From Crossaster papposus (Eukaryota > Echinodermata > Asteroidea > Velatida > Solasteridae), in contig JBAIAA010000606.1 of the NCBI GenBank assembly GCA_037893245.1, positions 558,001 to 622,000 on the forward strand: DNA of 64,000 bases, in the 5' to 3' direction. The notes under the pieces were generated by a model. It saw only the letters and a list, made by a program, of their open reading frames with translations. It was not told the DNA's origin and did not search any database. A program made the position numbers and the translations under genes. Within the stretch, counting starts at the first letter, position 1. The number at the start of each line of letters is the position of its first letter. Below, piece after piece: positions 35,335-48,690 of this stretch.

Positions 35335-36420
35335 GAAATTTGGCAATATTTTGGCTCCGATGTCGAGCTGGTGAGTGTCTCTTCATTCTCGAACAACGTT
35401 GAGGTTCGCAGCTCGGATATAAGTCGAGAAAATTATCCTCATTCGCAGCCACCTTTTCTGATGTGTATGTTTTTACACTTGTATTGCCGCATAGGCCTAT
35501 GCCGTCAGTGCCCTGACGCATGGGTCTCACGGTTTGGGTTTTTTTCAGTAAGAAATTTGGCAATATTTTGGCTCAGATGTTGAGCTGGTGAGTGTCTCTT
35601 CATTTTCAAACAACGTTGAGGTTTGCAGCTCAGATATAAGTCGAGAAAAGTATCCTCATTCGCAGCAATGTTTTTTTATGTGTATATATGTACACGTGTA
35701 TTGCCGCACTAGCCTATGTCGCCAGTGCCCTGACTCATGAGTCTCACAGTTTGGGTTCTTTCAATTGAGAAATTTGGCAATATTTTGGCTTAGATGTCGA
35801 GCTGGAGAGTGTCTCTTCATTCTCGAACAACGTTGAGGTTCGCAGCTAAGATATAAGTCGAGAAAATTATCCTCATTCGCAGACACCTTTTCTGATGTGT
35901 ATGTTTGTACACGTGTATTGCCGCATTGGCCTATGCCGCCAGTGCCCTGACGCATGAGTCTCACAGTTTGGGTTCTTTCTATTGAGAAATTTGGCAATAT
36001 TTTGGCTCCGATGTCGAGCTGGTGAGTGTCTCTTTATTCTCAAACAACGTTGAGGTTCGCAGCTCAAATATAAGTCGAGAAAATTATCCTCATTCGCAGC
36101 CACTTTTTGTTATGTGTATGTTTGTACACGTGTATTGCCGCATTGGCCTATGTCGCCAGTGCCCTGACGCATGAGTCTCACGGTTTGGGTTTTTTTCCAG
36201 TGAAACATTTGGCAATATTTTGGCTCAGATGTTGAGCTGGTGAGTGTCTCTTCATTTTAAAACAACGTTGAGGTTTGCAGCAAAGATATAAGTCGAGAAA
36301 ATTATCCTCATTCGCAGCCACTTTTTGTTATGTGTATGTTTGTACACGTGTATTGCCGCATAGGCCTATGCCGCCAGTGGCCTGACGCATGAGTCTCACG
36401 GTTTGGGTTTTTTCCAGTGA
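35335..36420 (+). repeat. 5-mer (1086 bp), copy 2
   Basis: Monomers at 35335, 35552, 35769, 35986 and 36204 repeat the 34248 unit. A private change is 'gcagacacctttt' near 35880. The last three monomers also form the start of the 14/15-mer HOR that follows. Confidence 0.75.
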
Positions 36421-38807
36421 GAAATTTGGCAATATTTTGGCTCAGATGTCGAGATAGTGAGTGTCTCTTCATTCTCGAACCAAGTTGAGGTTCGCAGCTC
36501 AGATATAAGTCGAGAAAATTATCCTCATTCGCAGCAATGTTTTCTGATGTGTATCTATGTACGCGTGTATTGCCGCACTGGCATATGTCGCCAGTGCCCT
36601 GACTCATGAGTCCCACAGTTTTGGTTCTTTCCATTGAGAAATTTGGCAATATTTTGGCTCAGATGTCGAGCTGGAGAGTGTCTCTTCATTCTCGAACAAC
36701 GTTGAGGTTCGCAGCTCAGATACAGGTCGAGAAAATTATCCTCATTCACAGCCATGTTTTCTTATGTGTTTATATGTACACGTGTATTGCCGCATTGGCC
36801 TATGCCGCCAGTTCCCTGACGCATGAGTCTCACAGTATGGGTTCTTTATATTGAGAAATTTGGCAATATTTTGGCTCAGATGTCGAGCTGGTGAGTGTCC
36901 CTTCATTCTCGAACAACGTTGAGGTTCGCAGCTCAAATATAAGTCGAGAAAATTATCCTCATTCGCAGCCACCTTTTCTGATGTGTATGTTTGTACACTT
37001 GTATTGCCGCATAGGCCTATGCCGTCAGTGCACTGACGCATGGGTCTCACGGATTGTTTTTTTTCAAGTGAGAAATTTGGCAATATTTTAGCTCCGATGT
37101 TGAGCTGGTGAGTGTCTCTTCATTCTCGAACAACGTTGAGGTTCGCAGCTCAGATATAAGTCGAGAACATTATCCTCATTCGCAGCCATGTTTTCTTATG
37201 TGTATCTATGTACACGTGTATTGCCGCATTGGCCTAGGTCCCCAGTGCCCTGACGCATGAGTCTTACAGTTTGGGTTTTTTCCATTGAGAAATTTGGCAA
37301 AATGTTGGCTCAGATGTTGAGCTGGTGAGTGTCTCTTCATATTTAAACAACGTTGAGGTTCGCAGCTCAAATATAAGTCGAGAAAATTATCCTCATTCGC
37401 AGCCATGTTTTCTTATATGTATCTATGTACACGTGTGTTGCCGCATTGGCCTATGTCGCCAGTGCCCTGACGCATGAGTCTCACAGTTTGGGTTCTTTCC
37501 ATTGAGAAATTTGGCAATATTATGGCTCAGATGTTGAGCTGGAGAGTGTCTCTTCATTCTCAAACAACGTTGAGGTTTGCAGCTAAGATATAAGTCTAGA
37601 AAATTATCCTCATTCGCAGCCACCTTTTCTGATGTGTATGTTTGTACACGTGTATTGCCGCATAGGCCTATGCCGCCAGTGGCCTGACACATGAGTCTCA
37701 CGGTTTGGGTTTTTTCCAGTGAGAAATTTGGCAATATTTTGGCTCAGATGTCGAGCTGGTAAAAGTCTCTTCATTCTCGAACAAAGTTGAGGTTCGCAGC
37801 TCAGATATAAGTCGAGAAAATTATCCTCATTCGCAGCAATGTTTTCTTATGTGTATCTATGTACACGTGTATTGCCGCACTGGCCTATGTCGCCAGTGCC
37901 CTGACTCATGAGTCTCACAGTTTGGGTTCTTTCCATTGAGAAATTTGGCAATATTTTGGCTTAGATGTCGAGCTGGAGAGTGTCTCTTCATTCTCGAACA
38001 ACGTTGAGGTTCGCAGCTAAGATATAAGTCGAGAAAATTATCCTCATTCGCAGCCACCTTTTCTTATGTGTATGTTTATACACGTGTATTGCCGCATTGG
38101 CCTATGCCGCCAGTGCCCTGACGCATGAGTCTCACAGTTTGGGTTCTTTCCAGTGAGAAATTTGGCAATATTTTGGCTCAGATGTCGAGCTGGTGAGAGT
38201 CTCTTTATTCTCGAACAACATTGAGGTTCGCAGCTCAAATATAAGTCGAGAAAATTATCCTCATTCGCAGCCACCTTTTCTGATGTGTATGTTTTTACAC
38301 TTGTATTGCCGCATAGGCCTATGCCGTCAGTGCCCTGACGCATGGGACTCACGGTTTGGGTTTTTTTACAGTGAGAAATTTGGCAATATTTTGGCTCCGA
38401 TGTCGAGCTGGTGAGTGTCTCTTCATTCTTGAACAACGTTGAGGTTCGCAGCTCGGATATAAGTCGAGAAAATTATCCTCATTCGCAGCCACCTTTTCTG
38501 ATGTGTATGTTTTTACACTTGTATTGCCGCATAGGCCTATGCCGTCAGTGCCCTGACGCATGGGTCTCACGGTTTGGGTTTTTCCAGTAAGAAATTTGGC
38601 AATATTTTGGCTCAGATGTTGAGCTGGTGAGTGTCTCTTCATTTTCAAACAACGTTGAGGTTTGCAGCTCAGATATAAGTCGAGAAAAGTATCCTCATTC
38701 GCAGCAATGTTTTCTTATGTGTATATATGTACACGTGTATTGCCGCACTAGCCTATGTCGCCAGTGCCCTGACTCATGAGTCTCACAGTTTGGGTTCTTT
38801 CAATTGA
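35769..38807 (+). repeat. HOR block G, copy 1: 14-mer (3039 bp)
   Basis: This unit begins with the 'caattgagaaattt ... ggcttagatg' monomer and has the same order as the next unit but one monomer fewer. The monomer at 36421 joins a 'ccagtgagaaattt' head directly to 'cgagatagtgagtg'. The next unit has an extra 'ggtgaaagtctc' monomer at that point. Other signatures are 'cagatacaggtcgag', 'cagtgcactgacgc', 'gcaaaatgttggc' with 'catatttaaacaac', 'ggtaaaagtctc' and 'gagagtctctttattctcg'. Confidence 0.82.
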
Positions 38808-41800
38808 GAAATTTGGCAATATTTTGGCTTAGATGTCGAGCTGGAGAGTGTCTCTTCATTCTCGAACAACGTTGAGGTTCGCAGCTAAGATATAAGTCGA
38901 GAAAATTATCCTCATTCGCAGCCACCTTTTCTGATGTGTATGTTTGTACACGTGTATTGCCGCATTGGCCTATGCCGCCAGTGCCCTGACGCATGAGTCT
39001 CACAGTTTGGGTTCTTTCTATTGAGAAATTTGGCAATATTTTGGCTCCGATGTCGAGCTGGTGAGTGTCTCTTTATTCTCAAACAACGTTGAGGTTCGCA
39101 GCTCAAATATAAGTCGAGAAAATTATCCTCATTCGCAGCCACTTTTTGTTATGTGTATGTTTGTACACGTGTATTGCCGCATTGGCCTATGTCGCCAGTG
39201 CCCTGACGCATGAGTCTCACGGTTTGGTTTTTTTTCCAGTGAAACATTTGGCAATATTTTGGCTCAGATGTTGAGCTGGTGAGTGTCTCTTCATTTTAAA
39301 ACAACGTTGAGGTTTGCAGCAAAGATATAAGTCGAGAAAATTATCCTCATTCGCAGCCACTTTTTGTTATGTGTATGTTTGTACACGTGTATTGCCGCAT
39401 AGGCCTATGCCGCCAGTGGCCTGACGCATGAGTCTCACGGTTTGGGATTTTTCCAGTGAGAAATTTGGCAATATTTTGGCTCAGATGTCGAGCTGGTGAA
39501 AGTCTCTTCATTCTCGAACAACGTTGAGGTTTGCAGCTAAGATATAAGTCGAGAAAATTATCCTCATTCGCAGCCACCTTTTCTGATGTGTATGTTTGTA
39601 CACGTGTATTGCCGCATAGGCCTATGCCGCCAGTGGCCTGACGCATGAGTCTCACGGTTTGAGTTTTTTCCAGTGAGAAATTTGGCAATATTTTGGCTCA
39701 GATGTCGAGATAGTGAGTGTCTCTTCATTCTCGAACCAAGTTGAGGTTCGCAGCTCAGATATAAGTCGAGAAAATTATCCTCATTCGCAGCAATGTTTTC
39801 TGATGTGTATCTATGTACGCGTGTATTGCCGCACTGGCCTATGTCGCCAGTGCCCTGACTCATGAGTCCCACAGTTTTGGTTCTTTCCATTGAGAAATTT
39901 GGCAATATTTTGGCTCAGATGTCGAGCTGGAGAGTGTCTCTTCATTCTCGAACAACGTTGAGGTTCGCAGCTCAGATACAGGTCGAGAAAATTATCCTCA
40001 TTCACAGCCATGTTTTCTTATGTGTTTCTATGTACACGTGTATTGCCGCATTGGCCTATGCCGCCAGTTCCCTGACGCATGAGTCTCACAGTATGGGTTC
40101 TTTATATTGAGAAATTTGGCAATATTTTGGCTCAGATGTCGAGCTGGTGAGTGTCTCTTCATTCTCGAACAACGTGGAGGTTCGCAGCTCAAATATAAGT
40201 CGAGAAAATTATCCTCATTCGCAGCCACCTTTTCTGATGTGTATGTTTGTACACTTGTATTGCCGCATAGGCCTATGCCGTCAGTGCACTGACGCATGGG
40301 TCTCACGGCTTGTTTTTTTTCAAGTGAGAAATTTGGCAATATTTTAGCTCCGATGTTGAGCTGGTGAGTGTCTCTTCATTCTCGAACAACGTTGAGGTTC
40401 GCAGCTCAGATATAAGTCGAGAACATTATCCTCATTCGCAGCCATGTTTTCTTATGTGTATCTATGTACACGTGTATTGCCGCATTGGCCTAGGTCCCCA
40501 GTGCCCTGACGCATGAGTCTTACAGTTTGGGTTTTTTCCATTGAGAAATTTGGCAAAATGTTGGCTCAGATGTTGAGCTGGTGAGTGTCTCTTCATATTT
40601 AAACAACGTTGAGGTTCGCAGCTCAAATATAAGTCGAGAAAATTATCCTCATTCGCAGCCATGTTTTCTTATATGTATCTATGTACACGTGTGTTGCCGC
40701 ATAGGCCTATGTCGCCAGTGCCCTGACGCATGAGTCTCACAGTTTGGGTTCTTTCCATTGAGAAATTTGGCAATATTATGGCTTAGATGTTGAGCTGGAG
40801 AGTGTCTCTTCATTCTCAAACAACGTTGAGGTTTGCAGCTAAGATATAAGTCGAGAAAATTATCCTCATTCGCAGCCACCTTTTCTGATGTGTATGTTTG
40901 TACACGTGTATTGCCGCATAGGCCTATGCCGCCAGTGGCCTGACACATGAGTCTCACGGTTTGGGTTTTTTCCAGTGAGAAATTTGGCAATATTTTGGCT
41001 CAGATGTCGAGCTGGTAAAAGTCTCTTTATTCTCGAACAAAGTTGAGGTTCGCAGCTCAGATATAAGTCGAGAAAATTATCCTCATTCGCAGCAATGTTT
41101 TCTTATGTGTATCTATGTACACGTGTATTGCCGCACTGGCCTATGTCGCCAGTGCCCTGACTCATGAGTCTCACAGTTTGGGTTCTTTCCATTGAGAAAT
41201 TTGGCAATATTTTGGCTTAGATGTCGAGCTGGAGAGTGTCTCTTTATTCTCGAACAACGTTGAGGTTCGCAGCTAAGATATAAGTCGAGAAAATTATCCT
41301 CATTCGCAGCCACCTTTTCTTATGTGTATGTTTATACACGTGTATTGCCGCATTGGCCTATGCCGCCAGTGCCCTGACGCATGAGTCTCACAGTTTGGGT
41401 TCTTTCCAGTGAGAAATTTGGCAATATTTTGGCTCAGATGTCGAGCTGGTGAGAGTCTCTTTATTCTCGAACAACATTGAGGTTCGCAGCTCAAATATAA
41501 GTCGAGAAAATTATCCTCATTCGCAGCCACCTTTTCTGATGTGTATGTTTTTACACTTGTATTGCCGCATAGGCCTATGCCGTCAGTGCCCTGACGCATG
41601 GGTCTCACGGTTTGGGTTTTTTTACAGTGAGAAATTTGGCAATATTTTGGCTCCGATGTCGAGCTGGTGAGTGTCTCTTCATTCTCGAACAACGTTGAGG
41701 TTCGCAGCTCGGATATAAGTCGAGAAAATTATCCTCATTCGCAGCCACCTTTTCTGATGTGTATGTTTTTACACTTGTATTGCCGCATAGGCCTATGCCG

Positions 41801-42064
41801 TCAGTGCCCTGACGCATGGGTCTCACGGTTTGGTTTTTTTCCAGTAAGAAATTTGGCAATATTTTGGCTCAGATGTTGAGCTGGTGAGTGTCTCTTCATT
41901 TTCAAACAACGTTGAGGTTTGCAGCTCAGATATAAGTCGAGAAAAGTATCCTCATTCGCAGCAATGTTTTATTATGTATATATATGTACACGTGTATTGC
42001 CGCACTAGCCTATGTCGCCAGTGCCCTGACTCATGAGTCTCACAGTTTGGGTTCTTTCAATTGA
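38808..42064 (+). repeat. HOR block G, copy 2: 15-mer (3257 bp)
   Basis: Complete 15-monomer unit. Private markers shared with copy 1 at a 3256-3257 bp step include 'gtacgcgtgtattgc', 'gagtcccacagttttgg', 'attcacagccatg' and 'gtacacgtgtgttgccgc'. Copy-specific changes include 'aacgtggaggttcg' near 40171 and 'cggcttgttttt' near 40309. Confidence 0.85.
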
Positions 42065-44453
42065 GAAATTTGGCAATATTTTGGCTTAGATGTCGAGCTG
42101 GAGAGTGTCTCTTCATTCTCGAACAACGTTGAGGTTCGCAGCTAAGATATAAGTCGAGAAAATTATCCTCATTCGCAGCCACCTTTTCTGATGTGTATGT
42201 TTGTACACGTGTATTGCCGCATTGGCCTATGCCGCCAGTGCCCTGACGCATGAGTCTCACAGTTTGGGTTCTTTCTATTGAGAAATTTGGCAATATTTTG
42301 GCTCCGATGTCGAGCTGGTGAGTGTCTCTTTATTCTCAAACAACGTTGAGGTTCGCAGCTCAAATATAAGTCGAGAAAATTATCCTCATTCGCAGCCACT
42401 TGTTGTTATGTGTATGTTTGTACACGTGTATTGCCGCATTGGCCTATGTCGCCAGTGCCCTGACGCATGAGTCTCACGGTTTGGTTTTTTTTCCAGTGAA
42501 ACATTTGGCAATATTTTGGCTCAGATGTTGAGCTGGTGAGTGTCTCTTCATTTTAAAACAACGTTGAGGTTTGCAGCAAAGATATAAGTCGAGAAAATTA
42601 TCCTCATTCGCAGCCACTTTTTGTTATGTGTATGTTTGTACACGTGTATTGCCGCATAGGCCTATGCCGCCAGTGGCCTGACGCATGAGTCTCACGGTTT
42701 GGGTTTTTTCCAGTGAGAAATTTGGCAATATTTTGGCTCAGATGTCGAGCTGGTGAAAGTCTCTTCATTCTCGAACAACGTTGAGGTTTGCAGCTAAGAT
42801 ATAAGTCGAGAAAATTATCCTCATTCGCAGCCACCTTTTCTGATGTGTATGTTTGTACACGTGTATTGCCGCATAGGCCTATGCCGCCAGTGGCCTGACG
42901 CATGAGTCTCACGGTTTGAGTTTTTTCCAGTGAGAAATTTGGCAATATTTTGGCTCAGATGTCGAGATAGTGAGTGTCTCTTCATTCTCGAACCAAGTTG
43001 AGGTTCGCAGCTCAGATATAAGTCGAGAAAATTATCCTCATTCGCAGCAATGTTTTCTGATGTGTATCTATGTACGCGTGTATTGCCGCACTGGCCTATG
43101 TCGCCAGTGCCCTGACTCATGAGTCCCACAGTTTTGGTTCTTTCCATTGAGAAATTTGGCAATATTTTGGCTCAGATGTCGAGCTGGAGAGTGTCTCTTC
43201 ATTCTCGAACAACGTTGAGGTTCGCAGCTCAGATACAGGTCGAGAAAATTATCCTCATTCACAGCCATGTTTTCTTATGTGTTTCTATGTACACGTGTAT
43301 TGCCGCATTGGCCTATGCCGCCAGTTCCCTGACGCATGAGTCTCACAGTATGGGTTCTTTATATTGAGAAATTTGGCAATATTTTGGCTCAGATGTCGAG
43401 CTGGTGAGTGTCTCTTCATTCTCGAACAACGTTGAGGTTCGCAGCTCAAATATAAGTCGAGAAAATTATCCTCATTCGCAGCCACCTTTTCTGATGTGTA
43501 TGTTTGTACACTTGTATTGCCGCATAGGCCTATGCCGTCAGTGCACTGACGCATGGGTCTTACGGTTTTTTTTTTTTTCAAGTGAGAAATTTGGCAAAAT
43601 GTTGGCTCAGATGTTGAGCTGGTGAGTGTCTCTTCATATTTAAACAACGTTGAGGTTCGCAGCTCAAATATAAGTCGAGAAAATTATCCTCATTCGCAGC
43701 CATGTTTTCTTATATGTATCTATGTACACGTGTGTTGCCGCATTGGCCTATGTCGCCAGTGCCCTGACGCATGAGTCTCACAGTTTGGGTTCTTTCCATT
43801 GAGAAATTTGGCAATATTATGGCTCAGATGTTGAGCTGGAGAGTGTCTCTTCATTCTCAAACAACGTTGAGGTTTGCAGCTAAGATATAAGTCGAGAAAA
43901 TTATCCTCATTCGCAGCCACCTTTTCTGATGTGTATGTTTGTACACGTGTATTGCCGCATAGGCCTATGCCGCCAGTGGCCTGACACATGAGTCTCACGG
44001 TTTGGTTTTTTTCCAGTGAGAAATTTGGCAATATTTTGGCTCAGATGTCGAGCTGGTAAAAGTCTCTTCATTCTCGAACAAAGTTGAGGTTCGCAGCTCA
44101 GATATAAGTCGAGAAAATTATCCTCATTCGCAGCAATGTTTTCTTATGTGTATCTATGTACACGTGTATTGCCGCACTGGCCTATGTCGCCAGTGCCCTG
44201 ACTCATGAGTCTCACAGTTTGGGTTCTTTCCATTGAGAAATTTGGCAATATTTTGGCTTAGATGTCGAGCTGGAGAGTGTCTCTTCATTCTCGAACAACG
44301 TTGAGGTTCGCAGCTAAGATATAAGTCGAGAAAATTATCCTCATTCGCAGCCACCTTTTCTTATGTGTATGTTTATACACGTGTATTGCCGCATTGGCCT
44401 ATGCCGCCAGTGCCCTGACGCATGAGTCTCACAGTTTGGGTTCTTTCCAGTGA
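42065..44453 (+). repeat. HOR block G, copy 3: truncated 15-mer (11 monomers, 2389 bp)
   Basis: This copy follows copy 2 at a 3257 bp step from 42065 to about 43570. There a 13-T run joins the 'cagtgcactgacgc' tail directly to the 'gcaaaatgttggc' monomer. That removes the monomer found in copy 2 at about 40331-40547. The later step is therefore 3041 bp. The copy ends at 44454, where the register changes. Confidence 0.82.
43566..43578 (+). repeat. 13-T homopolymer at a chimeric monomer junction
   Basis: A second 13-T run. Unlike at 32925, the following monomer is the 'gcaaaatgttggc' type, so one monomer is missing relative to the 15-mer copy 3257 bp upstream. The exchange point lies at or close to this tract. 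Confidence 0.85.
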
Positions 44454-46840
44454 GAAATTTGGCCTATTTTGGCTCCGATGTCGAGCTGGTGAGTGTCTCT
44501 TTATTCTCAAACAACGTTGAGGTTCGCAGCTCAAATATAAGTCGAGAAAATTATCCTCATTCGCAGCCACTTTTTGTTATGTGTATGTTTGTACACGTGT
44601 ATTGCCGCATTGGCCTATGTCGCCAGTGCCCTGACGCATGAGTCTCACGGTTTGGGTTTTTTTCCAGTGAAAAATTTGGCAATATTTTGGCTCAGATGTT
44701 GAGCTGGTGAGTGTCTCTTCATTTTAAAACAACGTTGAGGTTTGCAGCAAAGATATAAGTCGAGAAAATTATCCTCATTCGCAGCAATGTTTTCTGATGT
44801 GTATCTATGTACGCGTGTATTGCCGCACTGGCCTATGTCCCCAGTGCCCTGACTCATGAGTCTCACAGTTTTGGTTCTTTCCATTGAGAAATTTGGCAAT
44901 ATTTTGGCTCAGATGTCGAGCTGCAGAGTGTCTCTTCATTCTCGAACAACGTTTGAGGTTCGCAGCTCAGATACAGGTCGAGAAAATTATCCTCATTCGC
45001 AGCCATGTTTTCTTATGTGTTTCTATGTACACGTGTATTGCCGCATTGGCCTATGCCGCCAGTTCCCTGACGCATGAGTCTCACAGTATGGGTTCTTTAT
45101 ATTGAGAAATTTGGCAATATTTTGGCTCAGATGTCGAGCTGGTGAAAGTCTCTTCATTCTCGAACAACGTTGAGGTTTGCAGCTAAGATATAAGTCGAGA
45201 AAATTATCCTCATTCGCAGCCACTTTTTGTTATGTGTATGTTTGTACACGTGTATTGCCGCATAGGCCTATGCCGCCAGTGGCCTGACGCATGAGTCCCA
45301 CGGTTTGGGTTTTTTACAGTGAGAAATTTGGCAATATTTTGGCTCAGATGTCGAGCTGGTGAAAGTCTCTTCATTCTCGAACAACGTTGAGGTTTGCAGC
45401 TAAGATATAAGTCGAGAAAATTATCCTCATTCGCAGCCACCTTTTCTGATGTGTATGTTTGTACACGTGTATTGCCGCATAGGCCTATGCCGCCAGTGGC
45501 CTGACGCATGAGTCTCACGGTTTGAGTTTTTTCCAGTGAGAAATTTGGCAATATTTTGGCTCAGATGTCGAGATAGTGAGTGTCTCTTCATTCTCGAACC
45601 AAGTTGAGGTTCGCAGCTCAGATATAAGTCGAGAAAAGTATCCTCATTCGCAGCAATGTTTTCTGATGTGTATCTATGTACACGTGTATTGCCGCACTGG
45701 CCTATGTCGCCAGTGCCCTGACTCATGAGTCTCACAGTTTTGGTTCTTTCCATTGAGAAATTTGGCAATATTTTGGCTCAGATGTCGAGCTGGAGAGTGT
45801 CTCTTCATTCTCGAACGACGTTGAGGTTCGCAGCTCAGATACAGGTCGAGAAAATTATCCTCATTCGCAGCCATGTTTTCTTATGTGTTTCTATGTACAC
45901 GTGTATTGCCGCATTGGCCTATGCCGCCAGTTCCCTGACGCATGAGTCTCACAGTATGGGTTCTTTATATTGAGAAATTTGGCAATATTTTGGCTCAGAT
46001 GTCGAGCTGGTGAGTGTCTCTTCATTCTCGAACAACGTTGAGGTTCGCAGCTCAAATATAAGTCGAGAAAATTATCCTCATTCGCAGCCACCTTTTCTGA
46101 TGTGTATCTTTGTACACTTGTATTGCCGCATAGGCCTATGCCGTCAGTGCACTGACGCATGGGTCTCACGGGTTGTTTTTTTCAAGTGAGAAATTTGGCA
46201 ATATTTTAGCTCCGATGTTGAGCTGGTGAGTGTCTCTTCATTCTCGAACAACGTTGAGGTTCGCAGCTCAGATATAAGTCGAGAACATTATCCTCATTCG
46301 CAGCCATGTTTTCTTATGTGTATCTATGTACACGTGTATTGCCGCATTGGCCTAGGTCCCCAGTGCCCTGACGCATGAGTCTCACAGTTTGGGTTCTTTC
46401 CATTGAAAAATTTGGCAATATTTTGGCTCAGATGTCGAGCTGGTGAGTATCTCTTCATTCTCGAACACCGTTGAGGTTCCCAGCTAAGATAAAAGTCGAG
46501 AAAATAATCCCCATTCGCAGCCACCTTTTCTGATGTGTATGTTTGTACACGTGTATTGCCGCATTGGCCTATGCCGCCAGTGCCCTGACGCATGAGTCTC
46601 ACGGTTTGGGTTCTTTCCAGTGAGAAATTTGGCAATATTTTGGCTCAGATGTCGAGCTGGTGAAAGTCTCTTCATTCTCGAACAAAGTTGAGGTTCGCAG
46701 CTCAGATATAAGTCGAGAAAATTATCCTCATTCGCAGCAATGTTTTCTTATGTGTATCTATGTACACGTGTATTGCCGCACTGGCCTATGTCGCCAGTGC
46801 CCTGACTCATGAGTCTCACAGTTTGGGTTCTTTCCATTGA
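44454..46840 (+). repeat. Mosaic segment, 11 monomers
   Basis: The first monomer reads 'gaaatttggcctattttggc', a 3 bp shortening of the usual 'ggcaatattttgg'. The monomer near 44889 has an extra T ('aacgtttgaggttcgc' near 44950) and 'ctgcagagtg'. From about 45190 onward the segment is the left part of a block repeated at about 54521. A monomer near 46407 with 'caccgttgaggttccc' and 'ataatccccattcgc' is shared only with that partner. Confidence 0.75.
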
Positions 46841-48690
46841 GAAATTTGGCAATATTTTGGCTTAGATGTCGAGCTGGAGAGTGTCTCTTCATTCTCGAAC
46901 AACGTTGAGGTTTGCAGCTAAGATATAAGTCGAGAAAATTATCCTCATTCGCAGCCACTTTTTGTTATGTGTATGTTTGTACACATGTATTGCCGCATAG
47001 GCCTATGCCGCCAGTGGCCTGACGCATGAGTCTCACGGTTTGGGTTTTTTACAGTGAGAAATTTGGCAATATTTTGGCTCAGATGTCGAGCTGGTGAAAG
47101 TCTCTTCATTCTCGAACAACGTTGAGGTTTGCAGCTAAGATATAAGTCGAGAAAATTATCCTCATTCGCAGCCACCTTTTCTGATGTGTATGTTTGTACA
47201 CGTGTATTGCCGCATAGGCCTATGCCGCCAGTGGCCTGACGCATGAGTCTCACGGTTTGAGTTTTTTCCAGTGAGAAATTTGGCAATATTTTTGCTCAGA
47301 TGTCGAGATAGTGAGTGTCTCTTCATTCTCGAACCAAGTTGAGGTTCGCAGCTCAGATATAAGTCGAGAAAAGTATCCTCATTCGCAGCAATGTTTTCTG
47401 ATGTGTATCTATGTACACGTGTATTGCCGCACTGGCCTATGTCGCCAGTGCCCTGACTCATGAGTCTCACAGTTTTGGTTCTTTCCATTGAGAAATTTGG
47501 CAATATTTTGGCTCAGATGTCGAGCTGGAGAGTGTCTCTTCATTCTCGAACAACGTTGAGGTTCGCAGCTCAGATACAGGTCGAGAAAATTATCCTCATT
47601 CGCAGCCATGTTTTCTTATGTGTTTCTATGTACACGTGTATTGCCGCATTGGCCTATGCCGCCAGTTCCCTGACGCATGAGTCTCACAGTATGGGTTCTT
47701 TATATTGAGAAATTTGGCAAAATGTTGGCTCAGATGTTGAGCTGGTGAGTGTCTCTTCATATTCAAACAACGTTGAGGTTCGCAGCTCAAATATAAGTCG
47801 AGAAAATTATCCTCATTCGCAGCCATGTTTTCTTATATGTATCTATGTACACGTGTATTGCCGCATTGGCCTATGTCGCCAGTGCCCTGACGCATGAGTC
47901 TCACAGTTTGGGTTCTTTCAATTGAGAAATTTGGCAATATTATGGCTCAGATGTTGAGCTGGAGAGTGTCTCTTCATTCTCAAACAACGTTGAGGTTTGC
48001 AGCTAAGATATAAGTCGAGAAAATTATCCTCATTCGCAGCCACCTTTTCTGATGTGTATGTTTGTACACGTGTATTGCCGCATAGGCCTATGCCGCCAGT
48101 GGCCTGACACATGAGTCTCACGGTTTGGGTTTTTTCCAGTGAGAAATTTGGCAATATTTTGGCTCAGATGTTGAGCTGGTGAAAGTCTCTTCATTCTCGA
48201 ACAAAGTTGAGGTTCGCAGCTCAGATATAAGTCGAGAAAATTATCCTCATTCGCAGCAATGTTTTCTTATGTGTATCTATGTACACGTGTATTGCCGCAC
48301 TGGCCTATGTCGCCAGTGCCCTGACTCATGAGTCTCACAGTTTGGGTTCTTTCCATTGAGAAATTTGGCAATATTTTGGCTTAGATGTCGAGCTGGAGAG
48401 TGTCTCTTCATTCTCGAACAACGTTGAGGTTCGCAGCTAAGATATAAGTCGAGAAAATTATCCTCATTCGCAGCCACCTTTTCTTATGTGTATGTTTATA
48501 CACGTGTATTGCCGCATTGGCCTATGTCGCCAGTGCCCTGACGCATGAGTCTCACAGTTTGGGTTCTTTCCATTGAGAAATTTGGCAATATTATGGCTCA
48601 GATGTTGAGCTGGAGAGTGTCTCTTCATTCTCGAACAACGTTGAGGTTTGCAGCTAAGATATAAGTCGAGGAAATTATCCTCATTCGCAG
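45190..48690 (+). repeat. Long duplicated segment, left copy (partner 9331 bp away)
   Basis: About 3.5 kb (16 monomers) matching 54521-58021 at an exact offset of 9331 bp = 43 x 217. Private variants occur in both and, as far as I saw, nowhere else: 'ctcgaacgacgttg' (about 45812 and 55143), 'gtgtatctttgtacac' (about 46101 and 55432) and 'ataatccccattcgc' (about 46505 and 55836). Edges are approximate. On the left, 'gcagctaagat' here faces 'gcagcaaagat' in the partner. On the right, the partner switches to another variant. Confidence 0.82.
46841..48576 (+). repeat. 8-mer HOR (second type), copy 1 (1736 bp)
   Basis: Eight monomers on an exact 217 bp grid, repeated at 48577. This 8-mer differs from the one at 21 kb. 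Its monomers include 'cacatgtattgccgc', 'tatttttgctcagatgtcga' followed by 'gatagtgag', 'cagatacaggtcgag', 'gcaaaatgttggc / catattcaaacaac' and 'ggtgaaagtctc' types. The head of the first monomer differs between copies. The match is close from about 46900. Confidence 0.8.
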
